Shown here one piece after another: positions 33,226-42,300 of a stretch of DNA of 64,000 nt. The notes below the pieces were generated by a model. It saw only the letters and a list, made by a program, of their open reading frames with translations, ran no database searches and was not told the DNA's origin. Source of the stretch: Phreatobacter aquaticus (GTDB lineage Bacteria > Pseudomonadota > Alphaproteobacteria > Rhizobiales > Phreatobacteraceae); contig NZ_CP039865.1 of NCBI RefSeq assembly GCF_005160265.1, positions 742,828 through 806,827 of the forward strand, written 5' to 3'. The position numbers were made by a program, and so were the translations under genes. Within the stretch, counting starts at the first letter, position 1. Each line of letters starts with the position of its first letter.

Positions 33226-34236
33226 ATGAAGCGTCGGCAATTCTTGGGTGGGATGGCGCTTGCGCCGGCGATCGCAACGGCCGGTTGGGGCAGCGCCACC
33301 TGGGCGGCAGACAGTTATCCCGCGCGCGCCGTCACCATCCTCAACGGCTATGCCCCTGGCGGGTCCACGGATGTGTCGGCCAGACTCCTGGCTCAGGGCC
33401 TGTCTGCGCGCCTCGGCAACGCTTCGGTGATCGTCGAGGGCAAGCCGGGAGCATCGGGGACGCTCGCCAGCGAGTCCCTCACCCGCCAGCCGCCAGACGG
33501 CTATACCCTGATGCTGTCGGAATCCTCGTCCTTCGCGATCTGGCCGTCCATGCATGTCAACGGCACGCGGTACAAGCCGCTTGAGGATTTCACCTGGGTC
33601 TCGATCGTCTGCACCTCGCCGCTGGTGTTCATCGTCGCCCCGAACTTCCCGGCCGACAATGTCAAGGATGCCATGGCGCTGCTCGGGTCGCCGAAATCGA
33701 CTGACCTGGCATTCTCCAGTTCGGGAGCCGGGTCGATCCCGCATATCTGCGCCGAACTGCTGAAGCACACGGTCGGGCCGGGCGCCAAGTCGCAGCATAT
33801 CCCCTATCGCGGCGGGTCGCCTGCCGTCCTCAGCGTGTCGAAGGGCGAGACGGCCTGGGGCATGGCAACCCTGGGCTCTGCTGCCGGTCTGATCGAAGGC
33901 GGAATGCTCAAGGCCCTTGCCGTCACGAGCCCGACACGGTTCTCCAAGTTTCCCAATATCCCGACCTTCACGGAATCGGGCGTGCCGGAAATGGAGCTCA
34001 ATACCTATTACATGATGCATGGCCCCGCGGGCCTGCCCCAGCCGATCGTCGACAAGCTCAACAAGGCAGGATCGGCGGCGGTCGCCAGCACCGAGTGGAA
34101 GGATCGTTTCGTTGCTGCCGGCATGGAAGCCTGGACCGGTCCGAACAGCCCGGCCGATGCTCGCCAGGTCGTCGTCGACCAGCTTGCCCGGTTCAAGGCC
34201 ATCGCGGATCGCACCGGCATCCGCATTTCGAGCTGA
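33226..34236 (+). CDS. Tripartite tricarboxylate (TctC/Bug) family binding protein
   Basis: A 336-residue exported receptor of the TctC/Bug family. It has a Tat-like signal (KRRQFLGGMALAPAIATAG, residues 2-20) and mature landmarks YPARAVTILNGYAPGGSTDV, then VIVEGKPGASGTLASE and PPDGYTLML. Such receptors bind small carboxylates and deliver them to TctA/TctB membrane proteins. No TctA or TctB is encoded in this window, so it must use a permease from elsewhere or act as a sensor. A GGGGAGA site precedes the ATG, and the gene has its own promoter with the GTTCGAAC operator. Confidence 0.9.
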   Translation: MKRRQFLGGMALAPAIATAGWGSATWAADSYPARAVTILNGYAPGGSTDVSARLLAQGLSARLGNASVIVEGKPGASGTLASESLTRQPPDGYTLMLSESSSFAIWPSMHVNGTRYKPLEDFTWVSIVCTSPLVFIVAPNFPADNVKDAMALLGSPKSTDLAFSSSGAGSIPHICAELLKHTVGPGAKSQHIPYRGGSPAVLSVSKGETAWGMATLGSAAGLIEGGMLKALAVTSPTRFSKFPNIPTFTESGVPEMELNTYYMMHGPAGLPQPIVDKLNKAGSAAVASTEWKDRFVAAGMEAWTGPNSPADARQVVVDQLARFKAIADRTGIRISS

Positions 34237-34296
34237 GGCGCCGGGACGGAGCCTTGGCCGGCGGCCCCGCTACACCGCTCAGCAACCATCACGCGC

Positions 34297-35724
34297 ATGA
34301 CGGCAGGATCGAACTTGGCCGATGACCGCACGATCCTCGCCGTCGATCTCGGCACCCAGAGCCTGCGCGTCTCGGCGATCACAACGGCCAGCAGACGTCT
34401 CTGGCACTGGCAGCAGCCGGTCACCTCGTTCATTGACGGCGAAGCGAATGAACAGGACCCGGCCGAATGGGCGAGCCTGATCGACCGGGCCTTGGCCGAG
34501 GCCGCCAGCGCGGGCATCCGGCCTGACGCTGTCGCGGCTGCAGGCCCGCTTGCCGGCTGGGTTCCGCTCGATGCCGACGGGCAGGCGCTCGCCCGCGCGA
34601 CCATGTATTTCGATGGCCGGACGGCGCCCGATACGCAGCTTGTCGCATCGGCGTTGCACGACCGGCCAGCGGCGCCACGGCCGACCATCGCAGACCCGCT
34701 GCCCCAGCTTCTGCGCCTCCAGCGGGAGCAGCCGTCCTGGCTTCCGCGCCTGCATGTCCTGCTCGACGCGACCGGGTGGCTGGTTCACCGCCTGACCGGT
34801 CATTCCACCCTCGACGCCTTTACCGCGATCCGTCTCTATGACCGTGAGGTCGTCGCACGCCTCGGGATCGATCTCGCACGCTTCGGCCGCGGCGTCGCGG
34901 TGGGCGAGAATGTCGCGCCCCTGTCGCCCCAATATGCAAGCCTGTTCGGCAACCCGCGCATTCCGGTGATCGCGGCCACCTTCGACAGCAAATGCGCCTA
35001 TCTCGCGAGCGGCATCGAGCAGGACGGCGAGGCGCTCGACATATCGGGAACCGTCACCTCCTTTGGCGTCGCATCCACCCGGCAGGTGATCGATCCCGCC
35101 CGGCGCATCTACTCGGTACCGCTCGGCGACAGATGGCTGGTGCGCGGCTCGATGGGCGGCACCGGCAGCGTCCTCGAATGGGCGCGCGCAACCGTTCTCG
35201 GCAATGACTTCCGGGCGATCGAGGCAGACGTTGCTGCCGTCCCACCGGGCGCCCATGGCGTGACGTTCCTGCCCTTTCACTCCGGCGCGCGGGCCCCGCT
35301 CTGGAACCCGCATGTGCGCGGCGCCTTCCTCGGCCTGTCGCTTGATACCGGTCGCCCCGCCATGGCGCGCGCGGTCTATGAGGGGCTGGTCTATGGGCTC
35401 CGCCACATCGTCGACACCATGGCCGAGGCTGGCGTGGTGGTCGCTGATATCCGGCTGGCCGGCGGCCTTGCGCGCAGCGATCTGCTCAGCCGGATGAAGG
35501 CCGACATCCTCGGGCGGCCTGTCATCCGCCTTGTCGACTACGAGCTCACCACGCTGGGTCTCGTGGTCATCGCCAGCGTCGGCCTCGGTGCCTTCCCGAC
35601 ACGTGGCGAGGCAAGTGCCGCGCTGGTCGGCAGGGCCGGACGGATCGAGCCATCGGCCCTCCATGACGCTTATGACGAACCCTATCGCCGCTATCTCAAG
35701 TCTGCGGCCTTGCTCGGAAGCTGA
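34297..35724 (+). CDS. FGGY-family carbohydrate kinase
   Basis: A 475-residue two-domain kinase of the hexokinase/actin fold: the phosphate loop AVDLGTQSLRVS at 15-26, an ISGTVTSFGVAS segment at the start of the second domain, and a late LAGGLARSDLLSRMKADILG stretch that matches the FGGY nucleotide site. It should phosphorylate a sugar or polyol with ATP. It follows the TctC gene by 60 bp. Its last 34 bp overlap, tail to tail, the amidase gene on the other strand. A sugar kinase is unexpected in a carboxylate module, so it may serve a different substrate. Confidence 0.85.
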   Translation: MTAGSNLADDRTILAVDLGTQSLRVSAITTASRRLWHWQQPVTSFIDGEANEQDPAEWASLIDRALAEAASAGIRPDAVAAAGPLAGWVPLDADGQALARATMYFDGRTAPDTQLVASALHDRPAAPRPTIADPLPQLLRLQREQPSWLPRLHVLLDATGWLVHRLTGHSTLDAFTAIRLYDREVVARLGIDLARFGRGVAVGENVAPLSPQYASLFGNPRIPVIAATFDSKCAYLASGIEQDGEALDISGTVTSFGVASTRQVIDPARRIYSVPLGDRWLVRGSMGGTGSVLEWARATVLGNDFRAIEADVAAVPPGAHGVTFLPFHSGARAPLWNPHVRGAFLGLSLDTGRPAMARAVYEGLVYGLRHIVDTMAEAGVVVADIRLAGGLARSDLLSRMKADILGRPVIRLVDYELTTLGLVVIASVGLGAFPTRGEASAALVGRAGRIEPSALHDAYDEPYRRYLKSAALLGS

Positions 35725-37133
35725 TCGTCATAGGGGCGCCTGCGGAACGGCCTCGCCGTCAGATAGGCATGGGCTGCTGCCATCACGGCGGCATCGTCAT
35801 GGCGCGGTCCGACGATCTGCAGGCCGACCGGCAGTCCGCCCTTGGTCAACCCGCAAGGTACCGAGATCGCCGGATTGTGCGCGAGGTTGAACGGGTAGGA
35901 GAACTCCGCCCAGGAGATCCAGTCCCAGGCATGATCCGGCCAGTGCGCCGGGCGTTGCCGGCCAACCTCGAAGGCTGCGACCGAGGCCGCCGGAGTCAGC
36001 AGGAGATCCCAGCCGCTGTCGAACCAATGGCCGATGGCGGCGGCATAGGCGATGCGCCGCGCCTGCGCCGCCTGCACGTCGCCGAGGGTCGCCCCGTCGC
36101 TGTCGCGAAGACAGGCGATAAGCCCCTCATCCATAGACTCAGCAGCTTCCGCATCGGCCGGCCGCGCGCTGAGCAGAGCCGCCCCCCACAGCGCCCGGAT
36201 GAGGTCGGGGCCTTGGGGCCCCCAGTCGGGCTCGACCTCCTCGACATAGGCGCCAAGGTCGGCGAAGGCGCGCCCCGCCTCCGCCACCAGATCGGCAACC
36301 TCCGGATCGACGCGGGCATGACCGAGCGTCGGGCTATAGGCGATCCGTAGCCCCTTCAGCTCGGCGCGCTCGAAATCGGGCGCGCGAAAGCCGATCGGCA
36401 ATGACGTGAAATCGGCCGCATGCGGCCCGGCCATCACCTCCAGCATCAGGGCCCCATCGGGCACATCGCCCGTCAGGGGACCGATATGGGAAAGGCTGCC
36501 ATTGTTGGGAACCGGCACATAGGGCACCCGGCCGAAGCTCGGCTTGAAGCCGACCACACCGCAGAAATGCGCGGGGATCCGCACGGAACCGGCGCCGTCG
36601 GTGCCGAGGTGCAGCGGCCCGCAACCGGCGGCCGCGAGCGCCGCAGCGCCGGCAGACGATCCACCGGAGGTGAAGCCGTGCTTCCAGGGATTGTGGGTCG
36701 TGCCCGTGAGCGGGCTGTCGCTGACCGCCGTCCAGCCATGTTCGGTCATCGTCGTCTTGCCGAGGATCAGCGCGCCCGCCGCCCTTAGCCGGGCGACCGC
36801 CGGCGAATCCTGCTCGGCGTGATCTGCCGTCGTCAGCCGGGAGCCCCGGCGGGTCGGCAGGCCGGCCACTGCCTGCACGTCCTTCACCGTCACCGGGACG
36901 CCGTGCAGCGGTCCCAGAAAGCGGTCCTGCATCATCAACGCCTCGGACTGCCGCGCGGCATCGCGGACACGATCGATGTCCAGAGCCGCGAAGGCGTTGA
37001 TCTCCGGCTCCAGCCGCTCGATGCGAGCAAGCACTGCGTCGACGATCTCCATCGGCGAGGCAATCCGCCGGCGCACCAAGGTGGCCATGGTCCGCGCCGA
37101 CAGACCGGCGAGATGGGCGATGCTGCGGCTCAT
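35691..37133 (-). CDS. Amidase-signature family enzyme (second)
   Basis: A 480-residue amidase with an intact triad: Lys84 (PVTVKDVQ), Ser159 in TSGGSSAGA and nucleophile Ser183 in TDGAGSVRIPA. It cleaves small-molecule amides. I start at ATG 37133, 31 bp after the oxidoreductase stop; an ATG at 37193 would overlap that gene. It probably forms a two-gene operon with the molybdopterin oxidoreductase. The sequence differs clearly from the amidase at 6312. Confidence 0.88.
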   Translation of the reverse strand: MSRSIAHLAGLSARTMATLVRRRIASPMEIVDAVLARIERLEPEINAFAALDIDRVRDAARQSEALMMQDRFLGPLHGVPVTVKDVQAVAGLPTRRGSRLTTADHAEQDSPAVARLRAAGALILGKTTMTEHGWTAVSDSPLTGTTHNPWKHGFTSGGSSAGAAALAAAGCGPLHLGTDGAGSVRIPAHFCGVVGFKPSFGRVPYVPVPNNGSLSHIGPLTGDVPDGALMLEVMAGPHAADFTSLPIGFRAPDFERAELKGLRIAYSPTLGHARVDPEVADLVAEAGRAFADLGAYVEEVEPDWGPQGPDLIRALWGAALLSARPADAEAAESMDEGLIACLRDSDGATLGDVQAAQARRIAYAAAIGHWFDSGWDLLLTPAASVAAFEVGRQRPAHWPDHAWDWISWAEFSYPFNLAHNPAISVPCGLTKGGLPVGLQIVGPRHDDAAVMAAAHAYLTARPFRRRPYDDQLPSKAADLR

Positions 37134-37164
37134 GACGTCACGGGGATCCGAAGAGGCCGCCGGC

Positions 37165-39198
37165 TCAAGCCTTGGCCTCCCAGGCCGCGACATCGAGGAA
37201 CGTGCTCTGATAGGAGGCGCCCTCGCCGATATCGGTCAGGCGGTCGGAGCAGAGCATGTTGACCGTGCCCTCCGGCGCTTCCGCATCCGGCCGCTGGCCC
37301 GGCACCAGGATGATCCCCTCGCCGACTTCATCGCTGACCTTGAGCGCGAGCCCGATGGTCGCGCGCTCGTTGAACAGCCGCACCTTCTGGCCATTGGCGA
37401 GGTTCCGTTTGAGGGCTTCCTTTGGGTGAATGACGCAATGCGGCTCACCCTCGCGCTTGCGCAGGAAGTCGACGCCCGAGAACGCCGTGTGCGGCTGGAA
37501 ATAGGACGGCGCGGTCAGGAGCCTGAGCGGCCAGCGCGCGGCATCGCGCACCTCTTCCGGGTCCGGCTCCCAGATCGGCATGGGCGGCACGCCCTCGGCT
37601 GCGAGCGACGCCGAGTAGATCTCGAGCTTGCCGGACGGCGTGCGGAACTCCTGCGGTCCCGGCGGCGGCGCGGCCTTGACCGGCTTGTGGTCCAGAAGGC
37701 TTGCCGGATCGACCTTGGCGACCGCCCCGGTCACACCCTCGAAGAAGTGCGGCAGGATCTCGCGTTCGGTCTGGCGGAACACCGCATCGGTCAGGCCCAT
37801 GCGACGGGCCAGTTCCTGCGCCAGCCGGAAGTTCGACCAGGCCTCGCCTTGAGGCTGAACGGCGGCCGGCGAGAACTGCATGTAGAAGCTGCCATAGCCG
37901 CGATAGAAGTCCTCGGTCTCCAGATAGGTGGTCGCCGGCAGGACGATATCGGCATAGCGCGCGGTATCGGTCAGGAACGGATCGTGGACCACCGTGAACA
38001 GGTCCTCGCGGGAGAGCCCCTCGCGTACCTTCTTGGCATCGGGGCAGGTCACCGCCGGATTGTTGGCGCCGATGAAGATGGAGCGCAGCGGCGGCCCGTC
38101 CATCCGCACCAGTTCAAGCCCGAGCAGGCTGTGATTGACGAGACGGGTTGTCGCCGGGCCGGAGGGCTTGCGGATATAGGCGAAGTTGAAGTCCATCGAG
38201 CCCGCTGTCAGCAGCAGGGCGCCGCCGCCCTTGCGGCCGTAAGCGCCGGTGACCGCCGGAAGCGTCGCGACAGCCCGCAACGCCTGGCCGCCACGGGCGA
38301 GGCGCGTCATGCCCTCGCCGATGCGGATGAACGAGTGCTTGGCCGCGCCATACATGGCAGCAAGCTTCTCGATATCAGCCACCGACAGGCCGGTGATCTC
38401 CGACACACGCTGCGGCGTGAAGCCCGGAATCACCTCCCGCTCCCACTGGTCGAAGCCCAGCGTATTGGCGGCGAGATAGGCGCGGTCGCACAGGCCGTCG
38501 CGCACCAGGATATGGACGATGCCGAGGGCCAGCGCCGCGTCGGTGCCAATCCGGATCGGCAGGTGCCAGTCGGCGGCGGCCGCTGTGCGGCTGCGGCGGG
38601 GATCGATCACCACGACCTTGACGCCCTTCTTGCGGACGCTGTCGAGCTTCGCCCAGAAATGGACATTGACCGCCATCAGGTCGCAACCCCAGGCGATGAC
38701 CAGATCGGAATCGACCACCGATTCCGGATCGGCGCCGCCAACCGGTCCAAGCGTTGCGTCCCATGCGGTCTCACAGCAGGTGTCGCAGACCGTGCCAGCC
38801 TGCAGCCGGCTGGTGCCCATGGCATGGAACAGGCCGTTGACGATGTGGCGGTTCATCTGGCCCTGATGGGCCGAATAGGCATAGCCGAGCAGGGCCAGCG
38901 GGCCGGATTCGGCGATGATCGCCTTCCAGCGCGTCTCGATCTCGTCGAGCGCTGCATCCCAGCTGATCGGCTGGAACTGGCCGGAGCCCTTGGGGCCGAC
39001 GCGCTTCAGCGGCGTGGTGATCCGCTCCGGCGAATGAACCAGTTCGGCGTCGCGGTTGACCTTGGCGCAGGCAAATCCCGCCGTGTAGGGCTGGTCCGGG
39101 TCGCCCTCGACGCGGGTCACCTTGCCGTTCTCGACATGGGCGATCAGCGAGCACATGTCGGGGCAATCATGGGCACAGACGACGCGAACGGCGGACAT
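37165..39198 (-). CDS. Molybdopterin (DMSO reductase family) oxidoreductase, cytoplasmic
   Basis: A 677-residue Mo/W-bis-pterin enzyme. An N-terminal iron-sulfur motif Cys8-x3-Cys12-x3-Cys16 with Cys44 (GFACAK) is predicted to hold a 4Fe-4S cluster. A Cys-rich stretch TVCDTCCETAWD (137-148) lies where the metal ligand is expected. Later parts include VVVIDPRRSRTA and the C-terminal pterin-binding region. There is no Tat signal, and no electron-transfer or chaperone subunit is encoded beside it, so it is probably a soluble single-subunit enzyme or uses a remote partner. Activity and substrate are unknown; it sits ahead of an amidase gene and divergent from an M20 hydrolase gene. Confidence 0.85.
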   Translation of the reverse strand: MSAVRVVCAHDCPDMCSLIAHVENGKVTRVEGDPDQPYTAGFACAKVNRDAELVHSPERITTPLKRVGPKGSGQFQPISWDAALDEIETRWKAIIAESGPLALLGYAYSAHQGQMNRHIVNGLFHAMGTSRLQAGTVCDTCCETAWDATLGPVGGADPESVVDSDLVIAWGCDLMAVNVHFWAKLDSVRKKGVKVVVIDPRRSRTAAAADWHLPIRIGTDAALALGIVHILVRDGLCDRAYLAANTLGFDQWEREVIPGFTPQRVSEITGLSVADIEKLAAMYGAAKHSFIRIGEGMTRLARGGQALRAVATLPAVTGAYGRKGGGALLLTAGSMDFNFAYIRKPSGPATTRLVNHSLLGLELVRMDGPPLRSIFIGANNPAVTCPDAKKVREGLSREDLFTVVHDPFLTDTARYADIVLPATTYLETEDFYRGYGSFYMQFSPAAVQPQGEAWSNFRLAQELARRMGLTDAVFRQTEREILPHFFEGVTGAVAKVDPASLLDHKPVKAAPPPGPQEFRTPSGKLEIYSASLAAEGVPPMPIWEPDPEEVRDAARWPLRLLTAPSYFQPHTAFSGVDFLRKREGEPHCVIHPKEALKRNLANGQKVRLFNERATIGLALKVSDEVGEGIILVPGQRPDAEAPEGTVNMLCSDRLTDIGEGASYQSTFLDVAAWEAKA

Positions 39199-39279
39199 GG
39201 GCTTCTCCTCGGCGCAACGGACAAAGGGCCGGCAAACGGCACCGGCCTGATCATGTCAGTCTGATACTGTTCCAAAATT

Positions 39280-39324
39280 CTGGTCTGCCGGAAATGACCA
39301 GTTGCCATCATCCGGCAAGACCAG
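39280..39324. promoter_or_regulatory. Inverted repeat in the oxidoreductase/M20 divergent promoter region
   Basis: CTGGTCTGCCGGA (39280-39292) and TCCGGCAAGACCAG (39311-39324) are inverted copies with one extra base, and an additional TGACCAG lies between them. TGGTC/GACCA half-sites are often used by GntR (FadR/VanR)-type regulators. The pair lies in the 232-bp gap between the divergent oxidoreductase and M20 genes and could control both. No regulator gene is adjacent. Confidence 0.5.
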
Positions 39325-39430
39325 TTCAGCGGTCTGGCCTCGAACGATGCATCGCAGGCCCGCGAGGACGGTCTGGACTTCGGCCAGCCTGCCGCGTCAG
39401 ATGCCTCCTTGCAGACTTATCGAGGGCATC

Positions 39431-40849
39431 ATGGACAATCGGCGCGACGTTTGGCGGCATGTGGACCAGCATCGGGAGCGGCTCATCGAGCTCTCCGACC
39501 GGGTCTGGGGCATGCCCGAGGTCTGCTACACGGAGGCGCGTTCGGTCGCGGAGCATGTCGCGGAACTCCGCCACCAGGGCTTCCGCATCACCGAGAACGT
39601 CGCCGGCATTCCGACAGCAGTGATCGGCGAGGCCGGCGAAGGCGGGCCGGTGATCGCCATCATGGGCGAGTACGACGCGCTTCCCGGCCTCAGCCAGGAG
39701 GCCGGCGTTGCCGAGCACAAGCCGGTCGAGACCGGTGGCCACGGCCATGGCTGCGGCCACAATCTCCTGGGCTCGGCGGCGCTGCTGGCCGCCACCGCCG
39801 TCAAGGACTGGCTCGCCGAGAACAAGATACCCGGCCGCGTGCGCTATTACGGCTGCCCGGCCGAAGAAGGCGGCGCCGCCAAGGCCTTCATGGTGCGCGC
39901 TGGCGCCTTCAAGGATGCCGATATCGCGATCTCCTGGCACCCCTCCTCCTGGTGGGAGGTGACCCCGCCCCTGTCGCTCGCCAATACCCGCGCAGACTTC
40001 GTCTTCACCGGCCGGACCTCGCATGCCGCGGCCTCGCCCCATCTCGGCCGTTCCGCGCTCGACGCGGTGGAACTGATGAGCGTCGGCGTCAACTACATGC
40101 GCGAGCACATGCCGAGCGACGCGCGCGTCCACTACGCCATCCTCGACACCGGCGGCATCGCGCCAAACGTCGTCCAGGCCCATGCCCGCGTGCGCTATTC
40201 GATCCGCGCCCGCGACCTGCCGGGCATGCTCGAACTGGTTGGCCGCGTTCGCAAGATTGCCGAGGGTGCCGCCCTGATGACCGAAACCAAGATGGAGATG
40301 CGCATCATCAGCGCCGTCTCCAACATGGTCGGCAACACGCCGCTGGAGGCAGCCCTCCAGGAGGTGATGGAAGACCTCGGGCCGCCGCCCTTCGACGACC
40401 GCGACCGGGCCTTCGCCGCCGAGATCCGCAAGACCTTCTCCGACGGCGACATCGCCGCCACCTATCGCTCGATCGGCTATGAGGAGACCGACGCGCCGCT
40501 CGCCGACTTCACCGTGCCGCTCGATGCCAAGCGCAATCCGGCCATCGGCTCGACCGATATCGGCGATGTCAGCTGGGTTGTGCCGACGGTGCAGGCCCAT
40601 GCGCCGACGGTTGCGATCGGCACGCCGTTCCACACCTGGCAGGTGGTGGCACAGGGCAAGGAGCCGGCGGCCCACAAGGCCATGGTGCAAGTCGCGAAGG
40701 CCATGGCCGATCTCGGCGCGAAGGCGATCATGAACCCCGAGCTGATCGCCGCCGCCAAGGCGGATCTCGCCAAGCGGACGGCGAAGAACCCCTACATCTC
40801 GCCGATCCCGCCCGAGGTGAACCCGCCGCTCGACATGTCGCGCGGCTGA
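39431..40849 (+). CDS. M20 family metallo-amidohydrolase (AbgB-like)
   Basis: A 472-residue M20 peptidase-family enzyme. Motifs are GEYDALPG at 79-86, the metal-binding TGGHGHGCGHN at 101-111, the catalytic glutamates in CPAEEGG (145-146), His170 in ISWHPSSWW, and a late FHTWQVVAQGK histidine. The closest pattern is the AbgB (p-aminobenzoyl-glutamate hydrolase) and aminoacylase-like group, which cleaves aryl- or acyl-amides of amino acids. I start at ATG 39431. Divergent from the molybdopterin oxidoreductase gene and probably co-regulated through the shared inverted repeat. Confidence 0.87.
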   Translation: MDNRRDVWRHVDQHRERLIELSDRVWGMPEVCYTEARSVAEHVAELRHQGFRITENVAGIPTAVIGEAGEGGPVIAIMGEYDALPGLSQEAGVAEHKPVETGGHGHGCGHNLLGSAALLAATAVKDWLAENKIPGRVRYYGCPAEEGGAAKAFMVRAGAFKDADIAISWHPSSWWEVTPPLSLANTRADFVFTGRTSHAAASPHLGRSALDAVELMSVGVNYMREHMPSDARVHYAILDTGGIAPNVVQAHARVRYSIRARDLPGMLELVGRVRKIAEGAALMTETKMEMRIISAVSNMVGNTPLEAALQEVMEDLGPPPFDDRDRAFAAEIRKTFSDGDIAATYRSIGYEETDAPLADFTVPLDAKRNPAIGSTDIGDVSWVVPTVQAHAPTVAIGTPFHTWQVVAQGKEPAAHKAMVQVAKAMADLGAKAIMNPELIAAAKADLAKRTAKNPYISPIPPEVNPPLDMSRG

Positions 40850-40865
40850 CGGCAGCAGCGTCTGC

Positions 40866-41693
40866 TCAATGGGCGATCAGGAGCGGCACGGTGCTGGCCT
40901 GGATCACATCCAGCGTCGTGCCCCCCATCACCCATTCGCGCAAGCGTAAATGGCCATAGCCACCCATCACGATCAGGTCGGATGACAGACGGCGCGCCTC
41001 GGTGAGGATCGCATCGGCAACCGATCGTCCATCGCTCGCCACCACTTCGACCGTCACCGTGGCGCCGTGACGATCGAGATAGCGGGCAAGGTCGCTGGCG
41101 GTCGCATCCGGCTCGGCATCCACCAGCACCACATCCACCTTGCTCGCCCGCGTGATCAGCGGCATCGCCTCGGCAACAGCGCGGGCGGCTTCCCGGGTAT
41201 CTCGCCAGGCGATCAGCACGCCCCTGAGAACATCGGGCGCACGGCGGCCTGGCGGTACCAGCAGGGTGCCCCGTCCGCTGCCGAACAGAGCTGCTTCGAT
41301 GAGCGGGTCCCACAGGGCGCCTACGCCGCTGCGATAGGGTGATGTCGCAATGAACAGGTCGGAACAGCGCAGCGTCGTCAGGCTATCCCGCACGATATCC
41401 TCCATGCGGGCGTCGATACGGACGAGATCGCTGGTCTGGGCAAGGGCATCGAGGCTCGAAGCCATCCGGGGCGCCTGATCGGTGGCGCGGACACGAATCT
41501 CGGTCTCAAGCTCGGCAAACAGGGCAGCGGCCGCGACCGCCGAGTCCGGCGATGCCAACAGGCCGATGTCAGGCAGCGCACTGGTGAACAGCCCGGTCAG
41601 ATGGGCGCCGAAGGTTGTGGCCAGCAGACCGGCATAGGACAGGCGGCTCGCTTCCTCGGGGCCCCCGTCCAGGTGAACAACGATGTCCTTCAT
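40866..41693 (-). CDS. Universal stress protein with two UspA domains
   Basis: A 275-residue tandem UspA protein. Domain 1 starts KDIVVHLDGGPEEASRL; domain 2 starts near 150 (LRGVLIAWRDTREAARA) and ends with the ATP-loop pattern MGGYGHLRLREWVMGGTTL. Usp proteins respond to energy or oxygen stress. I start at ATG 41693, GGAG upstream, rather than the frame 15 codons earlier. It is followed at a distance by a cytochrome c gene on the same strand, and both are divergent from a beta-CASP nuclease-like gene, a grouping suggestive of low-oxygen or stationary-phase physiology. Confidence 0.87.
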   Translation of the reverse strand: MKDIVVHLDGGPEEASRLSYAGLLATTFGAHLTGLFTSALPDIGLLASPDSAVAAAALFAELETEIRVRATDQAPRMASSLDALAQTSDLVRIDARMEDIVRDSLTTLRCSDLFIATSPYRSGVGALWDPLIEAALFGSGRGTLLVPPGRRAPDVLRGVLIAWRDTREAARAVAEAMPLITRASKVDVVLVDAEPDATASDLARYLDRHGATVTVEVVASDGRSVADAILTEARRLSSDLIVMGGYGHLRLREWVMGGTTLDVIQASTVPLLIAH

Positions 41694-41791
41694 CGGAGAA
41701 ACTCCCTGAAACCGCGCCACAAACGGACAATCCATCAAACTTAGGGCCGCGCGCGCTTGCTGCCTTGCGGTGGATCAGGGCGTGTGCGCGA

Positions 41792-42118
41792 TCACGGAAC
41801 AGCGCGCAGCGACAGGATATAGGCGCCGATCTCCCGCATCTCGTCCGGCGACAGCTGGATGTTCGGCATCGTCTTGTGGGCGGTCGACAGCGCCACCGTG
41901 ATGGCGATGCCGGTGATCCCGGGCGTCGCAGCCAGCGTCTGGAAGCTCGGTGCATCGGCGATCGGCGAGGCGGCCTGACCGGCGCCGACGCCGTGGCAGG
42001 CAACACAGGTCGAGCGCGCCAGCGCTTCTCCACGGCGGGCCTGATCCCTGTCCTGGGCCGATGCGATCGCCGGCAAGGCGCAGATGAGGGCGGCGGCGAT
42101 CAGGGTCGTCTTGCGCAT
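41792..42118 (-). CDS. Small periplasmic c-type cytochrome
   Basis: A 108-residue preprotein with a Sec signal (TLIAAALICALPAIASAQ, residues 5-22) and one haem site Cys38-Val-Ala-Cys41-His42. Met84 in HKTMPNIQL is the likely second axial ligand. It should be a soluble class I cytochrome carrying one electron. The ATG at 42118 has a GGGAGG site; frames reaching further upstream overlap the divergent promoter region. The redox partner is unknown, and no oxidase or dehydrogenase is encoded next to it. Confidence 0.88.
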   Translation of the reverse strand: MRKTTLIAAALICALPAIASAQDRDQARRGEALARSTCVACHGVGAGQAASPIADAPSFQTLAATPGITGIAITVALSTAHKTMPNIQLSPDEMREIGAYILSLRAVP

Positions 42119-42300
42119 GGAGGCCTCCCGGCTGGCGGTGCTGCCGGCAGTAGAACGCCGCAGCGCGCCAATCGGCTTGGGCTGGATCAAATTCCCCGGC
42201 ATGCCGCCGGCCTCCGGCTCCCGGACAGGTCGCGTGGCCCGAGCACCCATGCGACAACAGCACGGCCAACGTCCCGGCTGACCGAGCCCCAGGAACCGCC

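Noticed and set aside
39038..39198. Selenocysteine in the molybdopterin oxidoreductase
   Set aside because: No in-frame TGA; the Cys codons are ordinary, and the frame is uninterrupted.
36976..39264. 762-codon plus-strand frame opposite the molybdopterin oxidoreductase
   Set aside because: The opposite strand has the full Cys cluster and cofactor motifs; this frame shows only His/Arg/Gly-biased shadow sequence.
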